DNA from: Pseudomonas sp. ICMP22404
GTDB taxonomy: Bacteria > Pseudomonadota > Gammaproteobacteria > Pseudomonadales > Pseudomonadaceae
Direction: 5' to 3'
DNA length: 64,000 nucleotides
Assembly: GCF_006227205.1 (NCBI RefSeq)
Contig: NZ_VCNG01000010.1
Span: 186,001 to 250,000 of the forward strand
Shown: positions 34,325 through 43,185 of the stretch, piece after piece
Layout: each line of letters opens with the position of its first letter
Numbering within the stretch: position 1 is the stretch's first letter
Program-made: the position numbers and the translations under genes
The notes under the pieces: model-generated
Database searches by the model: none
The model's input: only the letters and a program-made list of their open reading frames with translations
Told to the model about the DNA's origin: nothing

Positions 34325-37300
34325 TCAATGGCCCAGCCAGCTGTCGCGCCACGCCGCCAGTGCGACGCCATTGAGCATCCAATCCTGGCGTATACAAGTC
34401 TGTAGCGCATCACCAAGCGCCGCTGCGGCATCGAGGTCCTGGACGTGGGCGCGGATAGCATCGACCCATGTATCGAAGCGGTTCTCCACGCGTTTGGCGG
34501 GCAAGTCACCGCGATAGGCTTCGATATCGGAGCAGATGACTGGCACGCCACACGCCCCGAACTCCAGCAACCGACCGTTGCCCTTGCAACGATTGAACAA
34601 GGTATCCTCAAGCGGCGCCAAGGCCAGATCGAGGTTCAGCGAAGCCAGCTTGGACGGGTATGCATCCACCGCGACCGCATCGTGGTGCTCACGAATGAAA
34701 GGACGCAGATGGGCTGGACAGGTTCCCAGTATCACCCAGTCGACTTCGTCGGCCAGTTCCTTGATGACATTGGCAAGCATTTCCAGCTCACCGATATTGT
34801 GCAGACTGCCGACCCAACCGACTCGTGGCTTATCCGCGCAACGACGCCCTCCTTGCAGACCTTCCCAGTCGCGGGGATCGAGCCGGGTCGGCACAATCCT
34901 GATGTCCGCATTGAAACCGTCAAAAACCTGGGCCATGAAATCGGTGGAAACCACTAACCGATCCATGTGGGAAAGGCCTTGGCGCAGAGCCCCGAGTACG
35001 TCCGTCGGCAGCAGTCGATAATGCGGACTCTTGGGCGACAAGTTGGGCAGGTACAGATCCAGGTCAAAGACTTTGAAGCAACGAGCAAATGCCTTTACCT
35101 GGCGCAGGGTTTCCAACTGCTCGGTATTTACATACTGTTGAACCAAGAGCACGTCCGGGTTGTACCGCGCGATATCCACCACTGACAGCGCCTGGCTGGA
35201 CAGCGCCCCATCCAGCATCCCCGCCTCACGCAAGGCATTGAACGGTTGGACAATCCGCTGCCGGGCGCTGTCCGGTTCGCCTGCTGCATGGGCTAGAACC
35301 GTAGGCAGCGAGGCAAAGCTCGATAACGGACGCCAGGACAACGACGACTCGACGACATGGAACGCTCGCTCGGGCGCCAATGAAAAATTCGGGTTGTAGG
35401 CACGATCCAGGGCCAGCGTCGGCAGCCAGCGCTGGTAGAGACGGTCCAGTTGCACCGGGGTCGCCTCCACTGCCGGGGATTCGCCGATCAACAGTTTTAC
35501 CCGCGGCGTCCACACGTTCAGATAACCCGCCTGCTGAAGCTTCAGACACAGGTCCACATCCGCCCAGGGTGCCAGCTCCTCGTCGAAACCGCCCACGGCG
35601 GCAAACAATTCCTGTCGCACCATCAGGCATTGTCCGCTTAGCGCCGAGTAGTTCTGGTCGACTTGCAAACGTTGCATGTAGCCATCCCCGTCACCGGGCA
35701 TCCGGGCAAAAGGACTGGCCACCGTCCCGCCTGAGCCCAGCACCAGCCCGGCATGGCGAACGGTGCCATCGCCAGCGATCAGCTTGGCGCCGACGCTACC
35801 CACTTCAGGACGCATGGCATGGTTGAGCAACTGCTCCAGCCAGCCACCGGTAAGCACGCCGATGCCGGCATCCAGGAACAGCAGGAACTCACCACGCGCT
35901 TCCTCCACGGCCTGGTTCCGAATCACTTCGGGTGAAAGCCCGGCAGGGAATCGCAGCACCCGCAGATGGCCGACCCCCAACTGTTCGATGCCTGACAACC
36001 AGCTGCACATCGCCGCGTCTTCATTGCCACGGTCCAGCAACAGCAACTCATAATTGCCGTAGCCGGTGTTCTCCAGCAGGCTATCCACGCAACGCTGCAC
36101 ATACGTCAGTTGTCCGTCCGCCAGGATCAGAATGCTGACCGCAGGTGCGACCGCATGGCCGTAATCCACCTCATAGCGCCCTGGTAGCCTGGAGTTGACC
36201 TGGGGCGCCGTAAATCCACGAGTACGTAAATGGCGCTCGATGACTGCCCGCTCCTGAGGATTGTCCTCAAGCAACAGCACGTCGCCGACGACCAGCGGCT
36301 CGCTCATGTGCCCCAAGCCTTCAAACCCGGCCGTCTCGATCATGCGCAGAATGTATTCGAGCTCGAAGGCCGCAGGAAACTCGGTCGCAAAGCCTCCCAT
36401 TGCCTGCCAGACATCGCGACGCAACAGCCAATGCCTCGCCATGCAGGCTGGGAAACTGAGCAGCAGGTCAAGGTTGATATCCGGACGCAGCGCCAGCTTC
36501 AGGTTGCCATCCTCGAAGCGCATGACCTCGTCGGCGCAGATCGCCCGGCAATCGGGCGTAGCGGTCAACTCCAGCACCGCACTGAGCAGGCCACCGGCCG
36601 TGAAGGTTTCACCGGCCCGGACAATGATGAACACATCAAAGGCCTGTTCGTTGATCACTCGGTTCAAGGTGGCGACCGTGTCGAGCGAGTCGAGCCGGAA
36701 AACCCGCTTGTCGTCGCAGGGAATGTCGGCAGCGGTCAATACTGCCGGCTGCAATATGGCGGGCAGGCCTTCATGTTGCGCCAGGCTTTCGAGGGTATCG
36801 TTCAGACGCTGGAGCTCACCGTCCGGATCCAGGATGACCACTCCGAGAACAGGCACCTGGCTACGTTTCAGGTATTCATCGATCAACAGTCGCTGCACGG
36901 CGTTTGGCTGGCGGGCTGCCAGCCAATGAGCGTCCTGGTTCTTGTCGGGACGCTGCGCATAGGCCACCACGGCGTCCTGGGTGACCTCGATGAAGTGATC
37001 GAGCGAAGCCCAAAAGTTTTCCTGGTGTCGCAACAGACTCTGTCGCAACAGCGGCAGGGTTTGGCGCGCCGTTTCGATGGCCTGCGGTGTATTGCCCCAG
37101 GCTACGCCGTAGCTGTTGTTTTCATGATTGGACAGCGGCCGGGGGGCGTATTGGCTAGGGATCACCACTGCCACACAGCCGCACAACGCCGCTTCAGCGG
37201 CCAACCCCGAGGGTTCCGAACAATAGAAAAATTCGCATTGCTGGAAAACCGCCGCCAACGCCTCCCAGGAGGCCGGGCTTCCCGGAGTGATTTCTATCGA

Positions 37301-37834
37301 ATCCGGGCCCAGCAATGCTGGGTCGATGAGTGCCGTGCCCTGCCGGCCCTGGTAGTAGCAGATCTTGCCTGGAATACGCTGGGCCGGGTCCGTCGGTGGA
37401 CAGAAGATGCTGATGTTGACAGCCGGCATGTACAACACACGATCCTGTGCCATACCCGGTTGCAGCAACTCACGCGTGTAGGAAAACAGGATGTCGTTAT
37501 CGTCGTAGGGGCTGACGGCCCGAAGAAAACCGGGCTGGTTGAGCAGGTAGCGTACGACTACGTTACCGCCCATGGGATTGCCGTCCACGACTTCAGGATA
37601 GATGATGATCGGCTCGATTTTCTGCGCTTTGTGCAAAGCGGTGACATCATTGGTCAGGCGTGGCGTCATCAGGCGGGGGTTGCCGACCGCCGCAGAAATG
37701 TAGGCCTCATAGCCGGAACGAACCAACGCATCGCAGAGCATGTGCAGCACACGAATACCAGCCGAGTTGCGCCGGTAATCGGGCGCCAGGATGTAATAGG
37801 GGCTCGGCCTTTCGGCAAATAACGAACGATGCAT
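34325..37834 (-). CDS. Giant multidomain glycosyltransferase (1169 aa)
   Basis: The start MHRSLFAERP at 37834 has AGGAG 6 bases upstream; the frame is open further but into REP sequence. Four modules are visible. A GT-B-like half is at about 10-300 (SEPSGLAAEAALCG). A GT-A-like module is at about 325-555 (RPDINLDLLLSFP at 450). A second GT-A-like module is at about 565-785 (LLNHAMRPEVGSVG near 669). A C-terminal GT-B-like module is at about 855-1169 (RVGWVGSLHNIGELEML; LLEFGACGVPVIC). The expected DxD in the second GT-A module reads FLDAGIG. It shares its GT-A pair and C-terminal module with the 1192-residue protein at 53571-57149. Probable role: extending the flagellin glycan. Confidence 0.85.
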   Translation of the reverse strand: MHRSLFAERPSPYYILAPDYRRNSAGIRVLHMLCDALVRSGYEAYISAAVGNPRLMTPRLTNDVTALHKAQKIEPIIIYPEVVDGNPMGGNVVVRYLLNQPGFLRAVSPYDDNDILFSYTRELLQPGMAQDRVLYMPAVNISIFCPPTDPAQRIPGKICYYQGRQGTALIDPALLGPDSIEITPGSPASWEALAAVFQQCEFFYCSEPSGLAAEAALCGCVAVVIPSQYAPRPLSNHENNSYGVAWGNTPQAIETARQTLPLLRQSLLRHQENFWASLDHFIEVTQDAVVAYAQRPDKNQDAHWLAARQPNAVQRLLIDEYLKRSQVPVLGVVILDPDGELQRLNDTLESLAQHEGLPAILQPAVLTAADIPCDDKRVFRLDSLDTVATLNRVINEQAFDVFIIVRAGETFTAGGLLSAVLELTATPDCRAICADEVMRFEDGNLKLALRPDINLDLLLSFPACMARHWLLRRDVWQAMGGFATEFPAAFELEYILRMIETAGFEGLGHMSEPLVVGDVLLLEDNPQERAVIERHLRTRGFTAPQVNSRLPGRYEVDYGHAVAPAVSILILADGQLTYVQRCVDSLLENTGYGNYELLLLDRGNEDAAMCSWLSGIEQLGVGHLRVLRFPAGLSPEVIRNQAVEEARGEFLLFLDAGIGVLTGGWLEQLLNHAMRPEVGSVGAKLIAGDGTVRHAGLVLGSGGTVASPFARMPGDGDGYMQRLQVDQNYSALSGQCLMVRQELFAAVGGFDEELAPWADVDLCLKLQQAGYLNVWTPRVKLLIGESPAVEATPVQLDRLYQRWLPTLALDRAYNPNFSLAPERAFHVVESSLSWRPLSSFASLPTVLAHAAGEPDSARQRIVQPFNALREAGMLDGALSSQALSVVDIARYNPDVLLVQQYVNTEQLETLRQVKAFARCFKVFDLDLYLPNLSPKSPHYRLLPTDVLGALRQGLSHMDRLVVSTDFMAQVFDGFNADIRIVPTRLDPRDWEGLQGGRRCADKPRVGWVGSLHNIGELEMLANVIKELADEVDWVILGTCPAHLRPFIREHHDAVAVDAYPSKLASLNLDLALAPLEDTLFNRCKGNGRLLEFGACGVPVICSDIEAYRGDLPAKRVENRFDTWVDAIRAHVQDLDAAAALGDALQTCIRQDWMLNGVALAAWRDSWLGH

Positions 37835-37902
37835 CAAACACTCCTGACGTTCTGAAGCCACATGGAAACCACAAGTCATTATCTGGATAGGTGATTTCCC
37901 CT

Positions 37903-37920
37903 TTGTGGCGAGGGGAGTTA
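37903..37920. repeat. Solitary REP half-element
   Basis: TTGTGGCGAGGGGAGTTA matches one arm of the GTGGCGAGGGGAT family; no inverted partner lies nearby. It sits in the 114-base gap between the LicD gene and the 1169-residue glycosyltransferase. Confidence 0.7.
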
Positions 37921-37948
37921 TTACCAATGGGTCGCGAAGCGGTTCCGA

Positions 37949-38866
37949 TCAGAGTTGTCTGATCGAATTATCGTAATGCTCGAACACCACTTCACCGGAA
38001 TGGTTGTAATCGGCAAACGACATGTCCTTTTTCGGCACGCGCCAGTCACCATAGACAAAGTCCAGGTAACCGAAGGCATCGTTGGGGGCCTTCAACGAAG
38101 CACCGAACAGTTGGATGGCATCGAAGCCGTCGAAATGCACTTGCGGGCAGAACCATTCGGGCATGGCACCGATCACTACCGCCGAACCGTCGCGGCGCAC
38201 GCGCCGGGCAATGTCGGTTTCGAACGGGATAATCTCGTCGGCCCCTTCGGCATTGTCACAGGTAATCCGGATGGCGAAATCAAAACCGTGGGTGGCGATC
38301 AATTCGATGTTCCATACCACGCCATCACGCTGCGGCAGACGCTGCTTATTGCCACGCACCAGTGTCACCAGCGCCTCGAACTGAACATCGTTGACCGAAA
38401 AGTCGATGTCGTCGTCCCAGGCGATGAAATCACCCTCGCGCAACGCCCCCAACAGCGTGCCGAAATCCAGATACAAATCGATGCCGGCGGCGTCAGTCAG
38501 TGCGCCGAGGGTCACCACCAATTCTTCGGCGATGGATTTGGTCGGCGGATGGGAAAACGGATGCACATCGCGCATGCCCTTCATCTCGCGCTTGCCGGGA
38601 ATGACCGTGGGTATGTCACCCAGCCCCAGGGTTTCGAGCTGGCCCAGGATGCTTTGCGACCAGACACTGGTGATGACGATCGCATCGCAACCACTGGCGG
38701 CAATCTGATCGGCCGCAATCACCGGATAACCGAAAAATGCCTGCCCCTGCTTCTGTGGATCATTGTCGACGATTGCCAGAATATCCAGATCGCGGTTCTG
38801 TTCGATGAACAGCCCGCCACTCTTGCCCGCACCGAACAGAATGAGTTTCTTACCTTGCAGATCCAT
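37949..38866 (-). CDS. LicD-family phosphotransferase with N-terminal Rossmann-like domain
   Basis: A 305-residue protein from ATG 38866 (MDLQGKKLILFGAGKSG). Residues 1-95 form a Rossmann-like domain (ILFGAGKSGG; AIVDNDPQKQG; VIAADQIAASG) of the kind found in front of sugar-modifying enzymes. Residues about 105-305 carry the LicD nucleotidyltransferase signature DFGTLLGALREGDFIAWDDD at 134-153. LicD proteins transfer phosphocholine or other phospho-groups from nucleotide donors to glycans. No licABC choline genes are present, so the donor is unknown. A weak GAAGG is near the start. Confidence 0.85.
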   Translation of the reverse strand: MDLQGKKLILFGAGKSGGLFIEQNRDLDILAIVDNDPQKQGQAFFGYPVIAADQIAASGCDAIVITSVWSQSILGQLETLGLGDIPTVIPGKREMKGMRDVHPFSHPPTKSIAEELVVTLGALTDAAGIDLYLDFGTLLGALREGDFIAWDDDIDFSVNDVQFEALVTLVRGNKQRLPQRDGVVWNIELIATHGFDFAIRITCDNAEGADEIIPFETDIARRVRRDGSAVVIGAMPEWFCPQVHFDGFDAIQLFGASLKAPNDAFGYLDFVYGDWRVPKKDMSFADYNHSGEVVFEHYDNSIRQL

Positions 38867-38904
38867 GATGCCTTCCCCGGATGCGCCCATGCGCCTCAAC
38901 GATG

Positions 38905-39537
38905 CTATTTTTTCAGTGCGACGCAGCGGCCGACCTTGGCATCTTCGTCACGAAACTTCGCCAGGCCGCGGCCTTCGATCTGGTACGTCACATGAAAGCC
39001 GGCGCGCTCGATGTCCGCCACCATGACCCGATGATCCACGTAACGCCGGTAGTGGTCGGTGCCAAAGATCTTTTCCTGTTCGGCATCGTCGGTCGTGCGG
39101 TATTCGAAAAACACCTGGCTTTGCGCAGGCAGTAGTACGCTGAGCAGATCCAGGAATGCGCCGGCCTCGTTCTCATCGATCGCATGAAGGAAAAACCGCG
39201 CGTACACCGCCACCTTGCGCTTGTTCTCCAGAAATCCTTTGATCTCGTCCCTGGCGGCGCCGGCCAGGCACTGCACGTAACGTGTATGTTCGTGAGCGCT
39301 GCGCGAACGACATAGCTCAATGGCCTCCACAGACGCATCGAGCCCAAGCAGATCGAAGCCACAGGCGGCGAAAAACTCGCTGTCGCGGCCATTGCCGCAA
39401 CCGAACTCGATCACACCGTCGACATCGGTCAATTCATTGACGGCGAACGCCGCGAATTGCGACGGGTAAGCCGGCGCACCTCTTTTGCGACTACTGTAGA
39501 ACGAATCCCAATAGCTCGATTTTTCTACTTGGCTCAT
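38905..39537 (-). CDS. SAM-dependent class I methyltransferase
   Basis: A 210-residue methyltransferase. SAM motif I is VIEFGCGNGRDSEFFA (about residues 42-57), with GLDASVEAIELC as the acidic-loop strand. YARFFLHAIDENE and a late FEYRTTDD follow. It overlaps the FkbM gene by 4 bases (ATGA) and lies 38 bases before licD. It probably methylates a sugar or sugar precursor of the flagellar glycan; the substrate cannot be read from sequence. Confidence 0.87.
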   Translation of the reverse strand: MSQVEKSSYWDSFYSSRKRGAPAYPSQFAAFAVNELTDVDGVIEFGCGNGRDSEFFAACGFDLLGLDASVEAIELCRSRSAHEHTRYVQCLAGAARDEIKGFLENKRKVAVYARFFLHAIDENEAGAFLDLLSVLLPAQSQVFFEYRTTDDAEQEKIFGTDHYRRYVDHRVMVADIERAGFHVTYQIEGRGLAKFRDEDAKVGRCVALKK

Positions 39538-40598
39538 TGCGCAACCTCAAGACTGTTTACGGCGTACAACACGGTGTCAAAGCTGCTGTGGGCATGGCAA
39601 CGCAGATAATAACGGTATGGCAAGCCATAGCCCTGCAATTGCTCGAAGATGCTCCACAGATGCTCCGCCCGGTGATAAATGCTGATGGCCAGGTTCGGCC
39701 GGTATTGGTTCAGCATGTTCCTGGCGCCTTCCAACGCCGCGGGCTCTTCGCCTTCGATGTCCATTTTGATCAGGTTCGGAGCAAAGCCTGGCAACGCATC
39801 GTCCAGGCGCACACATGTCACCGTTTCCCCACCCGACTCAACCAGATGCCCACCTGCTCCCAGGGCGCCGTCGAAGCCGATACGCCGGTTGCCGTCAGAA
39901 ACGCCACAAGGAAAATTCACCGCGTGCAGGTCACTCAGGTTCGGCACCAGCACTGCATAGTTCTCAAGGTTCGGCTCGAAACTGGCAACAGCTTCAAAGA
40001 CCAGCCCCGCACTGCGCATTTCCTGAACGGTGTCGCCGGTATAAGCCCCGCAATCGACAAAACGCAGCGGCTGTGGCCAGTTCGGAAGATCCTCGGGAAA
40101 ATACTGCCGGGGCGAGGGCGAAGGTAACCGCGAATAGTCACCCGAGATGCGGAACTCGACGATTCGGTCCAGCAATTGCCGGCTGGTCTCGTCAGCCAGA
40201 TGCTCGCGCAGATTGGCGATCCGTTCAGCGTGAGCTTCGTAATAACGCGGGTCTACCAACCAGTAACGAAACGGCTGTCTTTCAGGGAAGTGCCGCACGA
40301 ACTCCACAAGACTGACCACCCGGCCGTAGCCCAGCGCTTGCAGCTGGCTGACCACTTCGCCGACATCCACGTAATTATTGAACAGACCGATAATCACACA
40401 GGCACTGGCTGGGTCGTGCCCGAGAGCCCAATCCCGGGCATTGGCAACAGGGATGCCATCGACTTGTTCCAGGGACGCATCACGATCCAGAAACGCGCTG
40501 ATTCCGATGCCCTGCTCTGCCAGATAAGCCTGGACCCGCTGTCCAGCCAGACGGGCACCGTAGACCAGCACATGTTCGAAGCGTTGGCTTTCAAACAT
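39534..40598 (-). CDS. FkbM-family methyltransferase with N-terminal Rossmann-like domain
   Basis: A 354-residue protein from ATG 40598 (MFESQRFEHVLVYGA). The first 95 residues form a Rossmann-like domain (HVLVYGARLAGQRVQAYL; FLDRDASLEQVDGIPV), similar in layout to the front of the neighbouring LicD protein. The FkbM methyltransferase domain follows at about 170-330 (RFVDCGAYTGDTVQEM; LIKMDIEGEEPAAL). FkbM enzymes O-methylate sugars and macrolides. It overlaps the genes on both sides by 8 and 4 bases, so it is firmly part of the operon. Confidence 0.88.
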   Translation of the reverse strand: MFESQRFEHVLVYGARLAGQRVQAYLAEQGIGISAFLDRDASLEQVDGIPVANARDWALGHDPASACVIIGLFNNYVDVGEVVSQLQALGYGRVVSLVEFVRHFPERQPFRYWLVDPRYYEAHAERIANLREHLADETSRQLLDRIVEFRISGDYSRLPSPSPRQYFPEDLPNWPQPLRFVDCGAYTGDTVQEMRSAGLVFEAVASFEPNLENYAVLVPNLSDLHAVNFPCGVSDGNRRIGFDGALGAGGHLVESGGETVTCVRLDDALPGFAPNLIKMDIEGEEPAALEGARNMLNQYRPNLAISIYHRAEHLWSIFEQLQGYGLPYRYYLRCHAHSSFDTVLYAVNSLEVAQ

Positions 40599-41352
40599 GG
40601 TGCTCTCCCGACGCCACCCGGATAAGCACGGCATGACCGTTGAGGTTGTGGATAAAGCGGAAGTCGCGATTACCCTGCATGAACTCGTTGACCAGCCGGG
40701 TCACACCTTCGCAGCCATAGAAACCGTAATCGTCGAACACCACCACAGCACCGGGAGCCAGGCGCGGCAATGCCCATTCCAAGACACTGCGAGCCGACTC
40801 ATAGACATCCACGTCGATGTGCAGGAAGGCCAGCCGCTGGCTGACATGCTCGGCATTGTGCTCCGGGAACATGCCTTCGAGGATCTGCACACGCTCGGTC
40901 ACACCGCAGCGTGCCGCCAGTGCCTGGACACGCTGGATATCAGTGTCACTGTGTTCACCCCCGCTGTAGCCGGTATCCAGGTGACTGGCCTTCACCACAC
41001 CGGTGAACGTATCGGCCAGAAACACCTTTCGACCCGGCCGCTGGCTTGCCAACGCCAACAAACAACCCGAACCGCCTCGCCAGACCCCCACTTCCAGGAA
41101 GTCGCCTTCCAGGTCATCGAGTTGGCGGGCCAGGGACCAGAGTTCGAACAATCGGTACTTGTCCACCAGGGTGTTGCGCTCGACCAAACCCAGAGCCTGC
41201 TCGAACGCGTGGTCCTGGCACCACGGCGCATAGCTCGAATATGGCAACAGCCGCTCATGGCGGATTTCCGGCGACTTGGCATGTGCCCAGGAAACCGTAC
41301 CGCGCAAATAGCGATAGCTCAGGCCGGTCAGTTTTCTCTTCAACCAGGCCAT
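40591..41352 (-). CDS. TylF/MycF-family sugar O-methyltransferase
   Basis: A 253-residue protein from ATG 41352 (MAWLKRKLTGLSY), 1 base after the ThDP enzyme stop. The TylF-type SAM site is GDFLEVGVWRGGSGCLLALA, and FLADTFTGVVKAS follows. The metal-binding Asp cluster is HIDVDVYESARSVLEWALP plus VVFDDYGFYGCEG. Relatives (TylF, MycF, NovP) methylate deoxysugar hydroxyls in antibiotics. Here the acceptor is probably a deoxysugar of the flagellar glycan. Confidence 0.88.
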   Translation of the reverse strand: MAWLKRKLTGLSYRYLRGTVSWAHAKSPEIRHERLLPYSSYAPWCQDHAFEQALGLVERNTLVDKYRLFELWSLARQLDDLEGDFLEVGVWRGGSGCLLALASQRPGRKVFLADTFTGVVKASHLDTGYSGGEHSDTDIQRVQALAARCGVTERVQILEGMFPEHNAEHVSQRLAFLHIDVDVYESARSVLEWALPRLAPGAVVVFDDYGFYGCEGVTRLVNEFMQGNRDFRFIHNLNGHAVLIRVASGEHHV

Positions 41353-41353
41353 G

Positions 41354-43153
41354 TCAGTTGCGCTCCGAGATTGCCATCTGTGCGTGGAATTCGTCACGCG
41401 GCAGGAACGGATAGAGATCTTCCAACGCGCCGGTTTCCGGTTTGCCCTGTTCATTGATACGGGTCATGACCCGCGGCACCCGCGCTTCTTCGATTTGCAC
41501 CAGCACTTCGCAGATCACCGGGCCGCTGCGCTCGAGTACATCGGTCAGCGCCGCATCCAGTCCCTCGTGGGACTCGATGCGGGCATAGCCGACACCATAG
41601 GCTGCGGACAACTGCTGCAAATCAGGCAGTTTCAGGCCGCTGGTATCGTCAGCCCCCACCAGCAATTTGAAGTGCATGTTCTGCGAGGTGCGGATCGAGG
41701 CGTAGCCCTGGTTGTTGATCACAAAGCACTTGATCGGCAGGTTCTGCGCGGCCAGGGTGGCCAGCTCCTGGATGTTCAGTTGCACACCGCCGTCACCTTC
41801 GACACAGATCGTCTGCTTACGTCCGGATGCCAGGCAGGCACCGATGGCCGACGGCACGCCGAAGCCCATCGAGCCAGTGCCGCGGTTGTGGAAGCAGCGC
41901 TGATCCTTCTTCAGGCGCAGGTTGAGCAGGAACAATTCGGACGCGAACCCGGAGCTGCCGGGGGCAATCACATCGCCTTCGCTCAACAGGTCCGACAGGC
42001 GATCGGTAAAGTGATACATGCTCACGCCTTCGCTGTCATCGGCGTGCTCGGGTTGCAGCAGTGGATAACGCTCGCGCCAGGCAGCGATCTGCGCCCGCCA
42101 GGCGGAGTAATCAGGCAGCCCGGCGGCCTTGACCGCCGTAGCGAGGCCTTCGATGAACGGCTTGACGTCAGCCACCACCTTGACCTCGACCGGCATCTGC
42201 AGCTTGGCGATTTCCGCCGGATCGATGTCGACCACGACTTTCTTGGCATACGGTGCGAAATGCGCATGGTTGTAGGCCGTGAGCGCCATGTCCAGGCGTG
42301 AGCCCAACACAATCAGCAGGTCGCAATTCTGCAGGGTGAAGTTGGCCCAACGCGGCGCGATCGAACCTGGGCGACCGCCAAACAGCGGATGCTCGTCTTC
42401 AATCAGGTCCATGGACAGCCACGTCGGCATGACGGGGACGCCCGCCGATTCCATCAGTGCATTGAAAGCTTCGACAGCACCGGCCATGCGAATACCGCTA
42501 CCGGCAATAATGCCCGGACGCTTGGCGGCCTTGAGCAATTCCAGGGTGCGGTTTACCGACTCGCTGACATCGACGGCTGCGGCCACCGGCGGCAACTGGG
42601 CACGGCGCAGCTGCGTTGGATCGATCTGTACCGCTTGGACATCCAGCGGTACATCCAGCCACACCGGGCCACGACGCCCGGTCAGAGCGGCATGTTCCAA
42701 CTCATCGAATACCTCGGCGACCGCCAGCGGATCGGTCAGGGTCACCGCTTTCTTGGTGATCGACGACACGATGGAGACGATGTCGGCCTCTTGCACGCCG
42801 AGCATCCGCAAGCCGGTGCCGGCCTTGAGGTCAGCCGTTTTCACCTGCCCGGAAATAAAGAACACCGGAGTGGAATCAAGCCAGGCGCCCAAGGTCGCCG
42901 TCACGGCGTTGGTAGCCCCCGGCCCGCAGGTGGTCATGCAGGCGCTTGGTCCGCCGGTGAGCTTACCGGCCGCTTCGGCAGCAATGCCGGCCGCTTGTTC
43001 ATGCAGACACAGGATCGGCTCGAGGTCGGGATGACGTCCCAAGGCGTCGTTCAAATGCATGGCGCCGCCACCTGGCAGGAAGTACACCTGCTTGATGCCC
43101 AGTTCCGCCAGTCGGTTCATGATGTAGTCAGCTACACGCATTTTGGTACTCAT
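41354..43153 (-). CDS. Thiamine-diphosphate enzyme, acetolactate synthase/YerE-like
   Basis: A 599-residue ThDP enzyme. The catalytic Glu is E52 in CLHEQAAGIAAE. A middle domain of the FAD/dehydrogenase-like type lies at about 190-340 (GIIAGSGIRMAG). The ThDP-Mg motif begins GDGGVQLNIQELATLAA and ends INNQGYASI. It sits in an operon with rfbF-G-H. In yersiniose synthesis YerE, of this family, transfers an acetyl unit from pyruvate to C4 of a CDP-3,6-dideoxy-4-ketosugar; I infer a similar reaction. A housekeeping IlvB is less likely because no ilvN follows. ATG 43141 (MRVADYIM) is an alternative start with better SD spacing. Confidence 0.85.
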   Translation of the reverse strand: MSTKMRVADYIMNRLAELGIKQVYFLPGGGAMHLNDALGRHPDLEPILCLHEQAAGIAAEAAGKLTGGPSACMTTCGPGATNAVTATLGAWLDSTPVFFISGQVKTADLKAGTGLRMLGVQEADIVSIVSSITKKAVTLTDPLAVAEVFDELEHAALTGRRGPVWLDVPLDVQAVQIDPTQLRRAQLPPVAAAVDVSESVNRTLELLKAAKRPGIIAGSGIRMAGAVEAFNALMESAGVPVMPTWLSMDLIEDEHPLFGGRPGSIAPRWANFTLQNCDLLIVLGSRLDMALTAYNHAHFAPYAKKVVVDIDPAEIAKLQMPVEVKVVADVKPFIEGLATAVKAAGLPDYSAWRAQIAAWRERYPLLQPEHADDSEGVSMYHFTDRLSDLLSEGDVIAPGSSGFASELFLLNLRLKKDQRCFHNRGTGSMGFGVPSAIGACLASGRKQTICVEGDGGVQLNIQELATLAAQNLPIKCFVINNQGYASIRTSQNMHFKLLVGADDTSGLKLPDLQQLSAAYGVGYARIESHEGLDAALTDVLERSGPVICEVLVQIEEARVPRVMTRINEQGKPETGALEDLYPFLPRDEFHAQMAISERN

Positions 43154-43185
43154 CTCTCAAAACCCCAGTTCGCCGAGCGCTCGGC

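Noticed and set aside
41354..43153. ThDP enzyme as the housekeeping acetolactate synthase IlvB
   Set aside because: There is no ilvN or ilvC next to it, and it overlaps a sugar operon; a sugar-modifying role fits better, though the family call itself stands.
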